In this document: positions 31,135 to 41,972 of the stretch, piece after piece | Position numbering within the stretch: position 1 is the first letter of the stretch | How the letters are laid out: each line of letters begins with the position of its first letter | NCBI GenBank assembly: GCA_031308135.1 | Contig: JAHLJT010000631.1 | Coordinates: 193,815,685 to 193,879,684, forward strand | Source: Acheta domesticus | Taxonomy: Eukaryota > Arthropoda > Insecta > Orthoptera > Gryllidae | Direction of reading: 5' to 3' | DNA: 64,000 nt | Translations under genes and position numbers: made by a program | Notes under the pieces: model-generated | The model's input: the letters and a program-made list of their open reading frames with translations, nothing else | Told to the model about the DNA's origin: nothing | The model's database searches: none

Positions 31135-33570
31135 AACAGGAATACCATGATCTGTGACATCAAAATAGGTTTTTCGACATAAAAAACAATCTTATTCATG
31201 AAGACATACGCGATCAACTGGATAACAAGGTTTATAACGAAAAAGATGCTTTCTAAACACTCGAGAACAAACCAAAGAGATCAGTTGACGAATAAGAGTG
31301 CAAATAAAAGTGCATACCTGAGTGTACGGGAAGCAACATAAAATAGTGTGTACTAATTAACGTTTTCATTTGCCACTCTTTTGTTTTACCTTCTAGAATA
31401 CATTTTTTTCAAATGACCAAATGCTTTTGAAACCTACATACGAACTAAAGTTAATGATACATGTTTACAGTGGAAATAAGAATGGCATAAGGAGTATCTG
31501 ATATTCAAATACTGGATGTTTTTGTAAAATACTGATGTATAGGAGACGTTACAGAAAAATAATGCTCAAAACGGAGGATGAATAGAGGAGATAAAAGGAA
31601 GATGTTAATGATAATGAATCCTGTCTAAGAAGCCGCCGTTCTGAACTTCGCTGATGCAAATCGCGACTTCTGCAAGGTTGCCAAGGTTACGAGCCCGCAC
31701 TAGTCGTCCTGGTAAATTTTTCAGCAGCCAAAGAACGTCACATTTTAAAATGAGGAGGATGACACAAATGTGATGGAAATAATTTTTATGTTACATTTTA
31801 TGATTCTTTACAGGTATGTGGAAAAATGATGGTGATTTGAATTTGAATTAATCAATTGTATAATCAAGTGTAACACTGAAATATTGATTCAGCTTCTAGC
31901 ACCTCCATAGCTTCCTCCTACACTTCCTCGTTCTTTGACGAACCTCACTTCAGCCTAAAACAGTGGCTACTCATGTGTTAGACTCGAATGTTCAAACGTT
32001 GATGGGGACATATTCATTTTTCGGCACAGACCAGCTCAGAACGCCGGCTTCTTAGTCCTAAAGTTAACTTATCAAAGCTGTTTTCCTTGACCCCTTTATT
32101 CTCGTTTGTGTTTATTTTTTATGAAAGACATTGCGTCGGTTGCCAAAATGATTGTGACAATTAATGGTGTTATTTATAATTTATTTCTTTATAATTTATT
32201 TATATTTTATTCATTGATAATTTATTAATTAACTCAGTTTCTCATTTATTCATCATAGCACACAAATAAATTTAAAAAAACTAAAGCATATATTCTTCAA
32301 AGATATAAAACAGAGATATCAAATTCTTTAATCCATTCTATTGCAGTTGGCGTTAAATGGAGGGAGTCCAACCGATACCTCTGGTAAATCTAGCAACTTT
32401 ATTTGATGTGGTGTGTAGTATGGAGGACAGCAAATTCACAGCATAATTTTATACAGTATTATACGTACGTATTATACGTACATGTATTATTTTCTAAGCC
32501 TAATACACAGATATATAATTAGTATGAGAAAGTGGAAGCTGTTTATTATATAAGATTTTATATAAGATTTTAAAGTTTAATATAAGATTAAAAGTGGCGT
32601 AACTCAAAAAAACACACTTTCCGGAAAATGACGTGTAAAGGAAAACCGCTGTAATGTTTTGTATGAGTGTTTAAAATAAATATGTACTAGAACCTACAAA
32701 CAGAAATCGCAATGTCAGTCTGTAGATAGTAGAAGACTGTCACAAATTATTTATACAACGTTACTTAACAATCACAGCAAATCTCACAGGTAAATGCACA
32801 TATAATTATAGAATTTGCAATTTCCCACCACACATTCCTTAACAAAATGTGATCGCTTTCGACCCCTCTACAAGACATAGAAGTGTGTAACATTTGAGTC
32901 GCTGAGAGAAAAAGTGGCGTAAGTAAAAAAACATTCTTTCCGTGAAATGACGCATGAACGAAAAACACCGTATAACTATAATGCTTATAAATGAGCTAAA
33001 GTGTTATAAACGTGTTAAGGAGACATTTTTTTTAACTTACTACAGATATTTTGGACTGAAACATTACTTATGATGTAATTAACTATTTTGTTGGCTTGTG
33101 TCACTTTTTTAACTTTCCGTTTCTGAAAACTATGACTTACATTGAAATAATTTGCATGCACATTTTTCGTCTGAGATAGTAATATGATGGAAAAATAGGG
33201 CTTTGTCACGATTTTCAAGCAAGCGAGAGCAATTTTGAAGTTGAAATTTTGACCTTTGCACGGATCTCTAAAACCGATTAAATGTTTTTTTTTCGAGATG
33301 CTTCTTCTGTAATGGGTGCAGATAAACAAGAAGCTATTTCTAGGATGCCCTTGGAAGATGCTGTTTCGCCCCACCTGTGACTTACATCACAATTACATGC
33401 AAAGAGTGAGCAACTTGTTGGCTACTTCTGCATTGCGCTGGCCTCCAGCAAAGAAATTTTGAAGACTGGTTAACACCATTTTAGCCTGTGATGTATGTTC
33501 AAACCATCTATCAGTGCATCTAACTCAAATCTTCCAAAATTTGACTTACATCATTTTTGGTCTCAACGGC
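31135..33570. other. AT-rich spacer with a dispersed direct repeat
   Basis: A block of about 65 bp at 32590-32655 (AAAAGTGGCGTAACTC, ACTTTCCGGAAAATGACG) recurs in direct orientation 319 bp downstream at 32909-32972 with point differences. No gene recognised. Confidence 0.5.
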
Positions 33571-33574
33571 TCCT

Positions 33575-33880
33575 ATGTACACACATGTATATGTGCGTTG
33601 GAGTGATTGGATGGGTTCGAGAACCTGGAAAGTACATGACCAGAAAGAGGCAGGAAAGATCGTGCGCGATCCCTGACCTGCTTGTTAGGGCACTTCTCAC
33701 TCCGCCCGGTGCTCATCAGCGGAACCACGTAAAACTACCGATCAGAGCAGCCGGCCGCTATAAATCTCCTCTGGACAGCGGCTACGTAGCGAGTGTCGCA
33801 AATACACCGACGACGGTACTCGAACCTTAAGACCTCCCGGTCAGAGTCTCTGCAGGGTCAGCAACAATGCTGGCTTTGAG
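33575..33880 (-). repeat. tRNA-headed long SINE, copy C (3'-truncated)
   Basis: It has the promoter-proximal half of the family: GATCGTGCGCGATCC, CTTGTTAGGGCAC, GATCAGAGCAGCCGGCCGCTA, then on the minus strand a B-box-like GGTTCGAGTACC and an A-box-like TTAGCTCAAAGCC. The tail half with the AAATCAATCAA end is missing. It lies about 100 bp from copy D in the same orientation. Confidence 0.8.
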
Positions 33881-33977
33881 CTAAGTTTATGTGACGAACA
33901 GTCTCTCGCTACTCGCCGAATACGAAAACTTAAGAGGCACCTTAAGGAAGGAACCAGAGGTTGTGACCCCATTAATT

Positions 33978-34505
33978 GATTGATGATTATGGGCGCGACA
34001 ACTGCTAAGGTCATTACTCCCGTACGTATGGTGCCTGGTTTTGCTCAGAAGGTGGCGGTGATTTCCCCCCCATAAAAGCTGAGATCCGGCGCTGACCTAC
34101 CGTGGGCTAGCGGGATTTTTCCTAACCAGATGTCACCCATTAGCGAGGCACTGCTCTAGCCGGAACAAGCTCTAAGCTCTCAACCGGTCTCCCGGCGTGT
34201 GTGGTAGTGTAATGCATGCAAATGTTTGTGTGAGTCAGGAGTGAGGATAGGACAATGAAGGTAGGATTGCGCGCGGTCCGTGCTTCGCTTGTTAGAGTAC
34301 TGCATGGGTATTTACCTGGTATTGATCGGAGAAAACACAGAAAACTACCGATCAGAGCAGCCGGCCGCTAGAATTCTCCTCCAGATAGCGACTAAATTCG
34401 GCGTAGCTGACAGGCTAGTGTCAAAAATGCTGCCGCCGTCGAGATTCGAACCTAGAACCTCCCGGTCAGGAACACTGCAACGAAATCAGTTCATGCACTG
34501 AGCCA
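33978..34505 (-). repeat. tRNA-headed long SINE, copy D (full length)
   Basis: This is the best-preserved promoter in the family. On the minus strand the A box reads GGTGGCTCAGTGC and the B box GGTTCGAATCT, at tRNA-like spacing. The body (CGGCCGGCTGCTCTGATCGG, CACGGACCGCGCGC) and tail (GCGCCCATAATCATCAATCAA) follow. No clear target duplication was found by eye. Confidence 0.88.
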
Positions 34506-34620
34506 CCTCCTTTCTCGGTACAATCAAACCAGCAGACGCTCAGTACACGCCTAATGGGGACAAATGTGGGACCACCTTGTGGGAGAAACCTGGTAGTTGT
34601 GACCTTGCTTGGGTTATCAC

Positions 34621-34830
34621 CCCCATGAAACCGTGGAGACGGTTGCGTGCGAGGCGTTTGAGGGGAAGGATGAGGGGCGGAGGAATCCCCCTCGGCGCCG
34701 GCGCCAGCGCCTCATGGCCCCATGAAACCGTGGAGACGGTTGCGTGCGTGGCGTTGGTGGGGAAAGGAGAAGGGGCGGAGGAATCTCCCTTGGCGCCAGT
34801 GCCAGCGCCTCATGGTCGCCTGACGTCAGG
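34621..34830. repeat. 97-bp tandem duplication ending at a palindromic CRE-like site
   Basis: The segment starting CATGAAACCGTGGAGACGG at 34624 repeats at 34721 (97-bp offset) with scattered differences, both copies ending GCCAGCGCCTCATGG. Directly after copy 2, 34819-34830 is the perfect palindrome CCTGACGTCAGG, which contains a full CRE core TGACGTCA. Confidence 0.85.
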
Positions 34831-34834
34831 TAGG

Positions 34835-37350
34835 CGGGCACCTCCGATTTACGACCGCACGACGGACGGTCCACTGCGCTGCCAAATGGGCGGGAAATGC
34901 CGGAACTCGGAACTCGAGTCTTGCCTTCGCGCATTTCAGGTCCAGCCGCTGTACCATGCTATGTGCACTGTACAAGCTTTTAGCTGTGCCTCCTGTAACT
35001 GGAATGATTTGATGATATACGTGAGAATGTTAATTCACTACTGTCAATTTTCACTATAAAACCATTATATATTCCTTTGATTTAAATGTTCACACCATTC
35101 AAATTCCTATCATTATGTTCATAACACTATAAATTGTCATGATTAAATAATTGCTGCCTTTAAATATGATTCATTAGAATTCATATCAATAGTGTATAGT
35201 AGTTATAAACAGTAGTATTGTATGAGTTCTGAGGATTGTATTGAGAGAGAAATAATGTTTTCAATTTGAAATTGTATTTATTTGAGGTTATTAAGTGTCA
35301 CATATATTTAGTAATTTTGTAAAAACATGTTCGTCCATTTTTGTTACGTTTGCCAGAAGTATTTACTACATAAAAAAATATCCAAAAAATACTTCGTGGA
35401 AGGTGGATATGTTAAATGTTGGATGTGTTTCGATAAGGACAATTAATTTCCAGTAATGAGAATAAACTGAGCGCGAGTTAAATGTAAGAGATATTTCCAA
35501 TAAATATAAATTATCCCATGACGGAAATTCAATATTTGTACAAGATACTCTATCATGAAGCTCTTTAGGCAAATATTAAATGTGTTATAATTAATGAATG
35601 AAAATTATACAGAGAAATATAACAATCTAAGTAATGTTATCTGTGAAAACTTTAGAAAATAGAAGATAACTGACGCAATTACTAAAAATATAATAAAAGT
35701 AATGTTATCTGTGAAAACTTTGGAAAATAGAAGATAACTGACGCAATTACTGAAAATATAAAAAAAACTCGAAATAAAATTTCTAGGGGCAATTGGACAG
35801 AATATTACGTAGTCAAGAAGACGAGAGGAATTTTAAGACCAAGAAAGTTGGAGAATTGCAAAGCACAGGAGTTGAGAGTAATTTTATTTTGGTGATGTAT
35901 TTAATGATTTTGCGTATTCATAATCGAAATGCTTGTTTTAATTTTCTCACTGCTATGTAATTATTTAAGGTAAAGTAAATTAGAAAGTTATTGACGGGAA
36001 ATTTTTTTTCAACATTTGGGGTAATTCTGGCATTGTTGGTTCACGCACAGCCATGTTACTAAGCAACAATTTTAATTGTTTTTCTTCACAATGCTTGACA
36101 CAAATTAATTAATGCATAATTAAATGAAAACCGCAATAAATAAAAATGAAGAACGATTGCTGTAAACAAACTAAATGGAATACTGTGAATTATTCATTTC
36201 TGAATAACAGTATTCTTGAAAAAACATTTATCTTATTAAGTACTTTAGTAAGTAAGATGTAATTACTTTAGTTAACTAAGATGAGTTGGTTTGGCTTAGC
36301 AAAGTACATAATTTTCAATTTTTTCTCAAAATGTGTATTTACCTATTTTACAACACTTCAAAAATACTGTTACTCAGTTATCGGATTATTATACTTCTGA
36401 GGCATTAATTCTCATATAATTTACTCACTTCTTGCTAATTCCAATTTTACTTCTTTATGAATCATCACCAATCGCAGTAAAGGGTTAGTGAACTGAAGGG
36501 CGCTAAGCCCATCCACAACGATGAGATAACGCACATCGGAGATGCGCGGTGGCTGGAAATCTGCTGTGATGAACTGTGGGGTGTATGACCAGGTGATGGG
36601 CTGTGATAGCAACGACGGGTAATGACCGGCGGTAGCGCTGTACGCAGACTCGATGATGGCGGATTCGTGTCGTTTAGGTAATCGATTGCAATTGCTCGGC
36701 GCGGCCACAATGTGAACGTATATGGACAATCAAGGAGTTGTAAAGAAGCGCTCGGAACCAACAGCACACATAATGGTTCTAGCCATATTTTAAAGAAGCA
36801 AGTCGAGTGGCTGACAATGTATGGGGATATTGTAGAAGGTCGGTTAAAGCGCATGGGCGATGAATACAATGTGATGGCTCGCTGTTCTACGATTTAAATG
36901 GATTGGATGGAAATGTTAGTGTATGTTATGAAATTTCATGGCTCCGCCACCATTGTCGTAACATGACACTGAAAGCATCGCATTAAATTACACTGATACA
37001 TAAACAGCTACAATAAAAATATTTTGTGTTCCCCTAGGGTTTTAACTTGAATAAAGACACATTTAGTACTCCCAGACTTCCTTAGATACAGTTTTGAGGC
37101 TGAAATTTAATTGGATCATGGAATAACGTATTAGAAACCATTATGGAAATCAGAAACTCAGTAAACATTGTGAAATACGACACTGACTTCCATCACGTAA
37201 TGTCCAATCATATGAATCAAATTATCATATAATTCTGAATTTTTAATTTTGATTGTATAAAAATTCTGATAATTAACATCTGACCATATAATTTAGTTGG
37301 AAGACGTGATATGTAATTTATTATCGTACTTTTGTTACAGTAACGTTCAT
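34835..37350. other. AT-rich spacer with a short tandem duplication
   Basis: A 68-bp unit is present twice at 35631-35698 and 35699-35766 with two or three differences. At 36440-36900 the composition is more balanced and several overlapping frames exist, including one ending at the stop near 36895 with KKQVEWLTMYGDIVEGRL. None has a recognisable domain. Confidence 0.45.
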
Positions 37351-37352
37351 AT

Positions 37353-37780
37353 AACTAGTGGTGCTAGAGAAAGGCACAGACTTTCCCGTATTAGTTTCCT
37401 ATTTCCTTTGGTCTCCGTTAGCTATTCGGATTTGCCACATACTCTTTCCAGCTGCCATCTATCGCTGCCCGAAGTACATTTTTTGACATTTTTGTAGTTT
37501 TTCTGTTTCCTAATGGTAGAACGGAAATATTAATTTTAGAATCTAAAAAATACCAAAAACCTCGTCCTAAATGTCAATTTTTTTTTTTAAATGTTGAGCT
37601 CCTTTTAAGAAAATGGCATTTAAGCACAACTAAAAATGCAAAATTTGAAGGTCTTTTTCACACACTTTTTTCACTGTAAAGCTGGTCAAAGTGTGTGACA
37701 ATTCCAAATAGCTGGGCCAGACCCAAGGAAATAAAAAACTAATACAGGAAAGTCGGAGCCCATCTCTAACACCACTAGTT
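37353..37780. mobile_element. MITE with long terminal inverted repeats, copy 2 (complete)
   Basis: The left end AACTAGTGGTGCTAGAGA and the reverse complement of the right end AACTAGTGGTGTTAGAGA continue together for about 60 bp or more (GACTTTCC, GTATTAGTTT, TATTTCCTTxGGTCT). At 428 bp it has no coding capacity. Flanks ATAT and CTTT show no clear target duplication, unless the palindromic ACTAGT itself is the duplicated site. A partial copy is at 1711-2040. The superfamily is not determined. Confidence 0.8.
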
Positions 37781-37784
37781 CTTT

Positions 37785-37915
37785 ATCACGGTCCGGCAAC
37801 GAATATTTTCCGCCGAAAATTCGCCATTTTATCGCGCAGCAATACATAACTTTGTCTATACCACATACATTACTCCGTGTATACGTACGTGTACGGGAAA
37901 GTAAAAATATCAGCT
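37785..37915 (+). repeat. R1 repeat 3' terminus
   Basis: Only the last part of R1 is present: CCGCCGAAAATTCGCCATTTTATCGCGCAGC, then AATACATAACTTTG, followed by a possible neighbouring end GTACGGGAAAGT. Confidence 0.55.
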
Positions 37916-37983
37916 CTGAGCAGAAATATATTCAACAGACAAATTATCGTAATGGGTAAAATTTGAAAAAAATATTATAATTC

Positions 37984-38225
37984 CGCCAGCATGGTTAGCC
38001 AAGATCACTTACGTCCAAAGGGCTGTAGTTACTTTATGATTGAAGGGTCGTTGGTTCGAATCGCTCCCCGGAGCATCGATTTTTGTTGGTTTCTACGCTA
38101 GTTCCGCTACAGTTTCCCCAAAGTTTCAAAATCAATGTATACGAGTTCCTCTACCGTTGTTACAAAGTTACAATGTTAATTACTGTGGTCACTATATGAG
38201 CTTAGTAATTAAAAAGCTACCTTAA
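37984..38225 (+). repeat. tRNA-headed SINE, distinct family
   Basis: An A-box-like TGGTTAGCCAAGATC (37992-38006) and a clear B box GGTTCGAATCG (38053-38063) give a tRNA-like head ending CCCCGGAGC. The body TTTTTGTTGGTTTCTACGC follows. It does not share its body with the long SINE family. A real tRNA is unlikely because the acceptor stem does not close. Confidence 0.5.
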
Positions 38226-38394
38226 ATTAAAAAATATAGTTCCATTGTTTAACATAAGTTTAATTAATTAAAGACATTTAAATTAAAATTAAAGCCATTA
38301 TAGACGTACAATTTGTATTTAAAAGAAATAATTCAACCACACACAAACTCCTCCGCATAACTGAATTGATTGCTCGTAGCTTTTATGAGACGTT

Positions 38395-39579
38395 TACCAT
38401 TGGACTATTTCTTAATATAGCCTAGGTATTTGACAGAGTTCAGTACTCCTGATTAATATATAAATTAATCAATCTTGACGTACTTCAATGTGTATTCAAA
38501 ATAAGTGAATGTTTCCTAACAAACAGGCAATTCTGTGTAAAAATAAACTGTTTTATCAAATTCGAAATCAATTAATGCAGTACCACAGGGCTCAGTACTT
38601 TCCCCAGTATTGTTTGATCTATACATGTATGATATGCCAACCTCCGGAGATAGCAAAACAGTATTATATGCTGATGACACAGCTTTGTTTACTTCATATA
38701 ATGATATAAATATAGCTTTTGATAATATACAAAGCAGCGTACGAATTTTGAAACTGGATCCAAAAATGGAGAATAAATACCAACACTGACAAATTGCAAG
38801 CTAAAATATTTACTTTACATCGATATAAAATATCTTCCCCCGTTAAAATTCAATGTCTCTAATGTGACTTGAACAAAAGGTAACATTCCAGTAAAATATC
38901 TTTACGCTCTCTTAGATCAAAAATCAACATTGTCATCTAATTTTCAGGCAATAGCTAATAAAACCTACACACACATTTTTAAATTATATCCTTTAATAAA
39001 TTTAAAATCTTCCATTAAAATATAATGTGGTATACTCATTTATAAATGAATAACTCGACTTTCTATGACGTATGCCTGCTCCATCTGGTGCAACGCTGCT
39101 TCATTGATTTGAAAAAAATACATGTAACAGAAAGTAAATGTCTCCAACGAAATGCTAATGCTCATTGATTTATTCCAAACACGTAAATTCATAAAGAATT
39201 AGAAACTAAACCTCTCGAACTATACATAAGAACCTAACCACAAACTACAAACTACTTCTCCAATCTCTCAGCGTCACCTTGCACTAACACATTCAAATGA
39301 GGTAAATCAAAACAAAATTGCCATATACGTTCACGAAATCCAAAAGATATTCTCTGACCACAATGAACATTCAATGAAATCGCAAATTAAAATTATAAGT
39401 AATATTAAAATTTACTGAAAGACTAAAATCAAAATTACGTAGCTCATTTAATTCGTTACATCTCATGGATCAAGTTTACCAGCCTGCCTGATGACTGCGG
39501 AATCATCCCAAATGTTACGAAATATTTTACTCCTGTAAAAGATTCATGTTGAACAGAAAGAATAAAGCTTTGAAAAAAA
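38395..39579 (+). pseudogene. Jockey-type reverse transcriptase remnant
   Basis: The longest open piece contains motif B as AVPQGSVLSPVLFDLYMYDM and motif C as LYADDTALF (about 38575-38700). After frameshifts a thumb-like patch (VKYLYALLDQKSTLS, then NKTYTHIFKLYPLIN) aligns with VRYLGVLLDQKLTW and NKTYVKIAKVYPLIN of the copy at 21597-22640. The element ends GAACAGAAAGAATAAAGCTTTG plus an A tract at 39573-39579, nearly the same 3' terminus as the other copy. Many stops and shifts, a missing 5' half and no intact motif A show an old 5'-truncated insertion of a related lineage. Confidence 0.85.
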
Positions 39580-39679
39580 CCTTCTCCTTCACTATTGCAA
39601 TTTTACATACAAATACTACATTATTCATATTGGATACTTTACAGTTCTAGAATTTGAAGCAAACTTTTGGCCCTCCCGT

Positions 39680-41190
39680 CGGTTGACGCTTAGTAACGAA
39701 GCCCCAGAATTGAGTCATTGTGACCTTCACGGACAGGTGGTTCAGGGGTTCTCTCTCCGGAGGGGAGCTGCCTCCCGCCCCACCCCCTGCCTTCGGGCTC
39801 TCCCCCGCGACCGGCAATTACACACAATCCGCGCGTTGTTTGCCAGCAGCGGCGTGTTTTCTTCAGCCCGCGCCGAGCCCAACTTTTCCATTAGCCGTCC
39901 GCCGGCACCGCGGCGCCGCGCGCCCCCTCTCTGCAAACCTCCCCGCCTCTCCCCGCCACTCGCCACACCCTCGCCGACTTTTCGCCCTTCACGCCGCTCC
40001 CAGAGTTTCCACGACCATCCCCGCTGCACGACCGATCCTCCACATCTCCTCTCCGACTTTCCGCTCTGTACTGCGGCCAGCATCTTCGTTCTTCTTCCCG
40101 CCAATCGTCCGATCTCTCTCCGTCATTTCGCCCTTCACAGCGCTCCCAAGGTCTCCAAGAATTTCCCCACTATTTGCCCGAACCTCCACGCCCTCCCTCC
40201 AAATTCGCCTTATTTTGCTGCCAATGCCTTTATGCTTCTTGCCACCGCTCACAAATTCTTTGCCCTTCATCCCCACCATATAGTGTCCCCGCTACTCGGC
40301 CGATCCTCCACACCTGCTCTCCAAATTTTTACCTTACACTGCTGCCAGCATCTTCGTTCTTGTCCCCGGTAATCATCCTATCTCCCTCCGTCATTTCTCC
40401 CTTCACAACGGTCCTCGCGTCTCCATGACTTTCTCCGCCACTCCGCCCGGCCCTATACGCCTCCCCTCCCACTGGTTGCTATACACAACTTCCAGCGTCC
40501 TTTTACTTGTCCCTATCACTCATCCAATCCTGCTCAATTTTTCGTCCTTTACAATGCTCCCAGACTGCATAATTTTTCCCGCAACGTCGCTGAACTTCCA
40601 TATATCCCCTCGGACTTTGCGCTCCACACTGCTGCTATCATCTTTGTGCTTCTTCCCGTCACTCAACTGCACTCAACTGATCCTCCCCGATTTTTTGCCT
40701 TTCACGTCTTTCCAAGCGTCCCCACATTCATCCCTACTACTCTTCCGAACGTTCACGCCTCCCCACCGACCTTTCGCCTTACTCTGATGCAGGTGTCTAC
40801 GTGCTACACTTCACACCTCGCTAGATCCTTCTCTCCCTTCACGATCTCTCTCCCTTAACAACGCTACCAGCGTCCGAATGCTTCTTCCCGCCACTCTTTC
40901 GATCCTTGCCATTCCTATTCACATCTTTCTTCCTCCTCTATTGACGCAGATTATCCCCACAACCCAATTCTTCTCGTTCTTCTCCACCTCATTGTACGTT
41001 TTCCAGCCGGTTCTAGCTTTTCTCGAAATCTCCTCTTCTAACATCCAATTCCATCGCCTTTTCGCACCCCTTCTCAGCATAACCCAGAGCTATTCGCTTT
41101 TTCCCTCCATTACCTCTCGCCATTTCTTAATTGCTCCTTCCCTTCCTTCCACATTTTCCTCTCTCTTATCAACTCTTTAGAGTTTCTTCC
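39680..41190. repeat. Pyrimidine/GC-rich block with degenerate tandem array, unit about 130-150 bp
   Basis: From about 39960 the plus strand is CT-rich. A unit built around GCTGCCAGCATCTTCGTTCTTCTTCCCGCC-like text recurs near 40075, 40215, 40345, 40477, 40632 and 40867, with linked motifs CGATCCTCCACACCT and TTCGCCCTTCACAGCGCTCCC between. Units are heavily diverged. Proline/serine-rich frames in all plus frames (the longest 39683-40372) follow from the repeat, not from selection. Confidence 0.7.
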
Positions 41191-41404
41191 TAGCCTCCAT
41201 CGTCCATCCCTTCTCCACCCCCCGCTTGTTCCCAGCTCCTTGTCGGTCGCCTTCATCATCCCCTCTCCCCGCGGCTGGAGCGCGCCTACCCGGGAAAGCA
41301 GGGTTCACGAGGTAAACATCATATTCCAGGCCTCCGTTACCTCGGCGACGCTAAAACCTTCATTACTAAACTGCGGAGAGGCGGAGGCGGTGCTGATTGG
41401 AGGA

Positions 41405-41972
41405 CGGACCAGAAGAGGTGGCTACGAGCATCAACTGCTGTCACTGCAATGCCCCTACCGATTGGTCCCGGTTTCGAGTCCTGCCGGTACCAGGATTTTC
41501 GACACTTCTACCTAGAAAGCTAGGTCGAATTCAGTCGTGAGTCTGGAGAAGAATTTTAGCGGCTGGCAGCTGAGATCGGTTTTCCGTGTTGTTGTTTTTT
41601 TGATTAATGCCAGGCGAATGGAGGAGCAGTTCCCTAACAAACCCTAAGTCACGGACCGCACGCAATCTTTTCTTCCGCTTCCTTGTTTCTCCTCTCCTCT
41701 TTCTTACCAGACACATTTACATGCACTGTACTACCACTCATACAGGAAGACCGGTCGGGGACATAGAGCTTTTCCCGGCTGGGGCGGAGTTCCACTAGTG
41801 GGAGATACTTGGTTGGAGAAAATCCCGCTCCCGAAAGGTACATCGATGCTGGATCTCACCATCCAGGGAGGGGAAATCACCGCCACTTGCCGAGGCAAAA
41901 CCATGCACCACACTGACGAAACCAATGACCTTAACAGTTGACGCGTCCGGAAGCACCGATAAATCAATCAAC
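41405..41972 (+). repeat. tRNA-headed long SINE, copy E (full length)
   Basis: This is the only full-length plus-strand copy. The head AGAGGTGGCTACGAGCATC and B box GGTTTCGAGTCC (41470-41481) are followed by the family body and by the tail TTGACGCGTCCGGAAGCACC and AAATCAATCAAC. It is about 568 bp long. Minus-strand frames through it (for example 41649-41967) are not genes. Confidence 0.85.

Noticed and set aside
34435..34505. Functional tRNA gene on the minus strand
   Set aside because: A and B boxes are good, but the sequence is the head of a 530-bp SINE and does not form a closed acceptor stem.
39690..39705. X-box-like GTTGACGCTTAGTAAC
   Set aside because: Only the right half fits the RFX consensus and the spacer is too long.
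39683..40372. 229-codon Pro/Ser-rich frame and its neighbours
   Set aside because: All three plus-strand frames are open for long stretches because of the CT-rich tandem array. No domain is visible.
41649..41967. Minus-strand frames near 41.7-41.9 kb
   Set aside because: They lie wholly within a plus-strand SINE copy.
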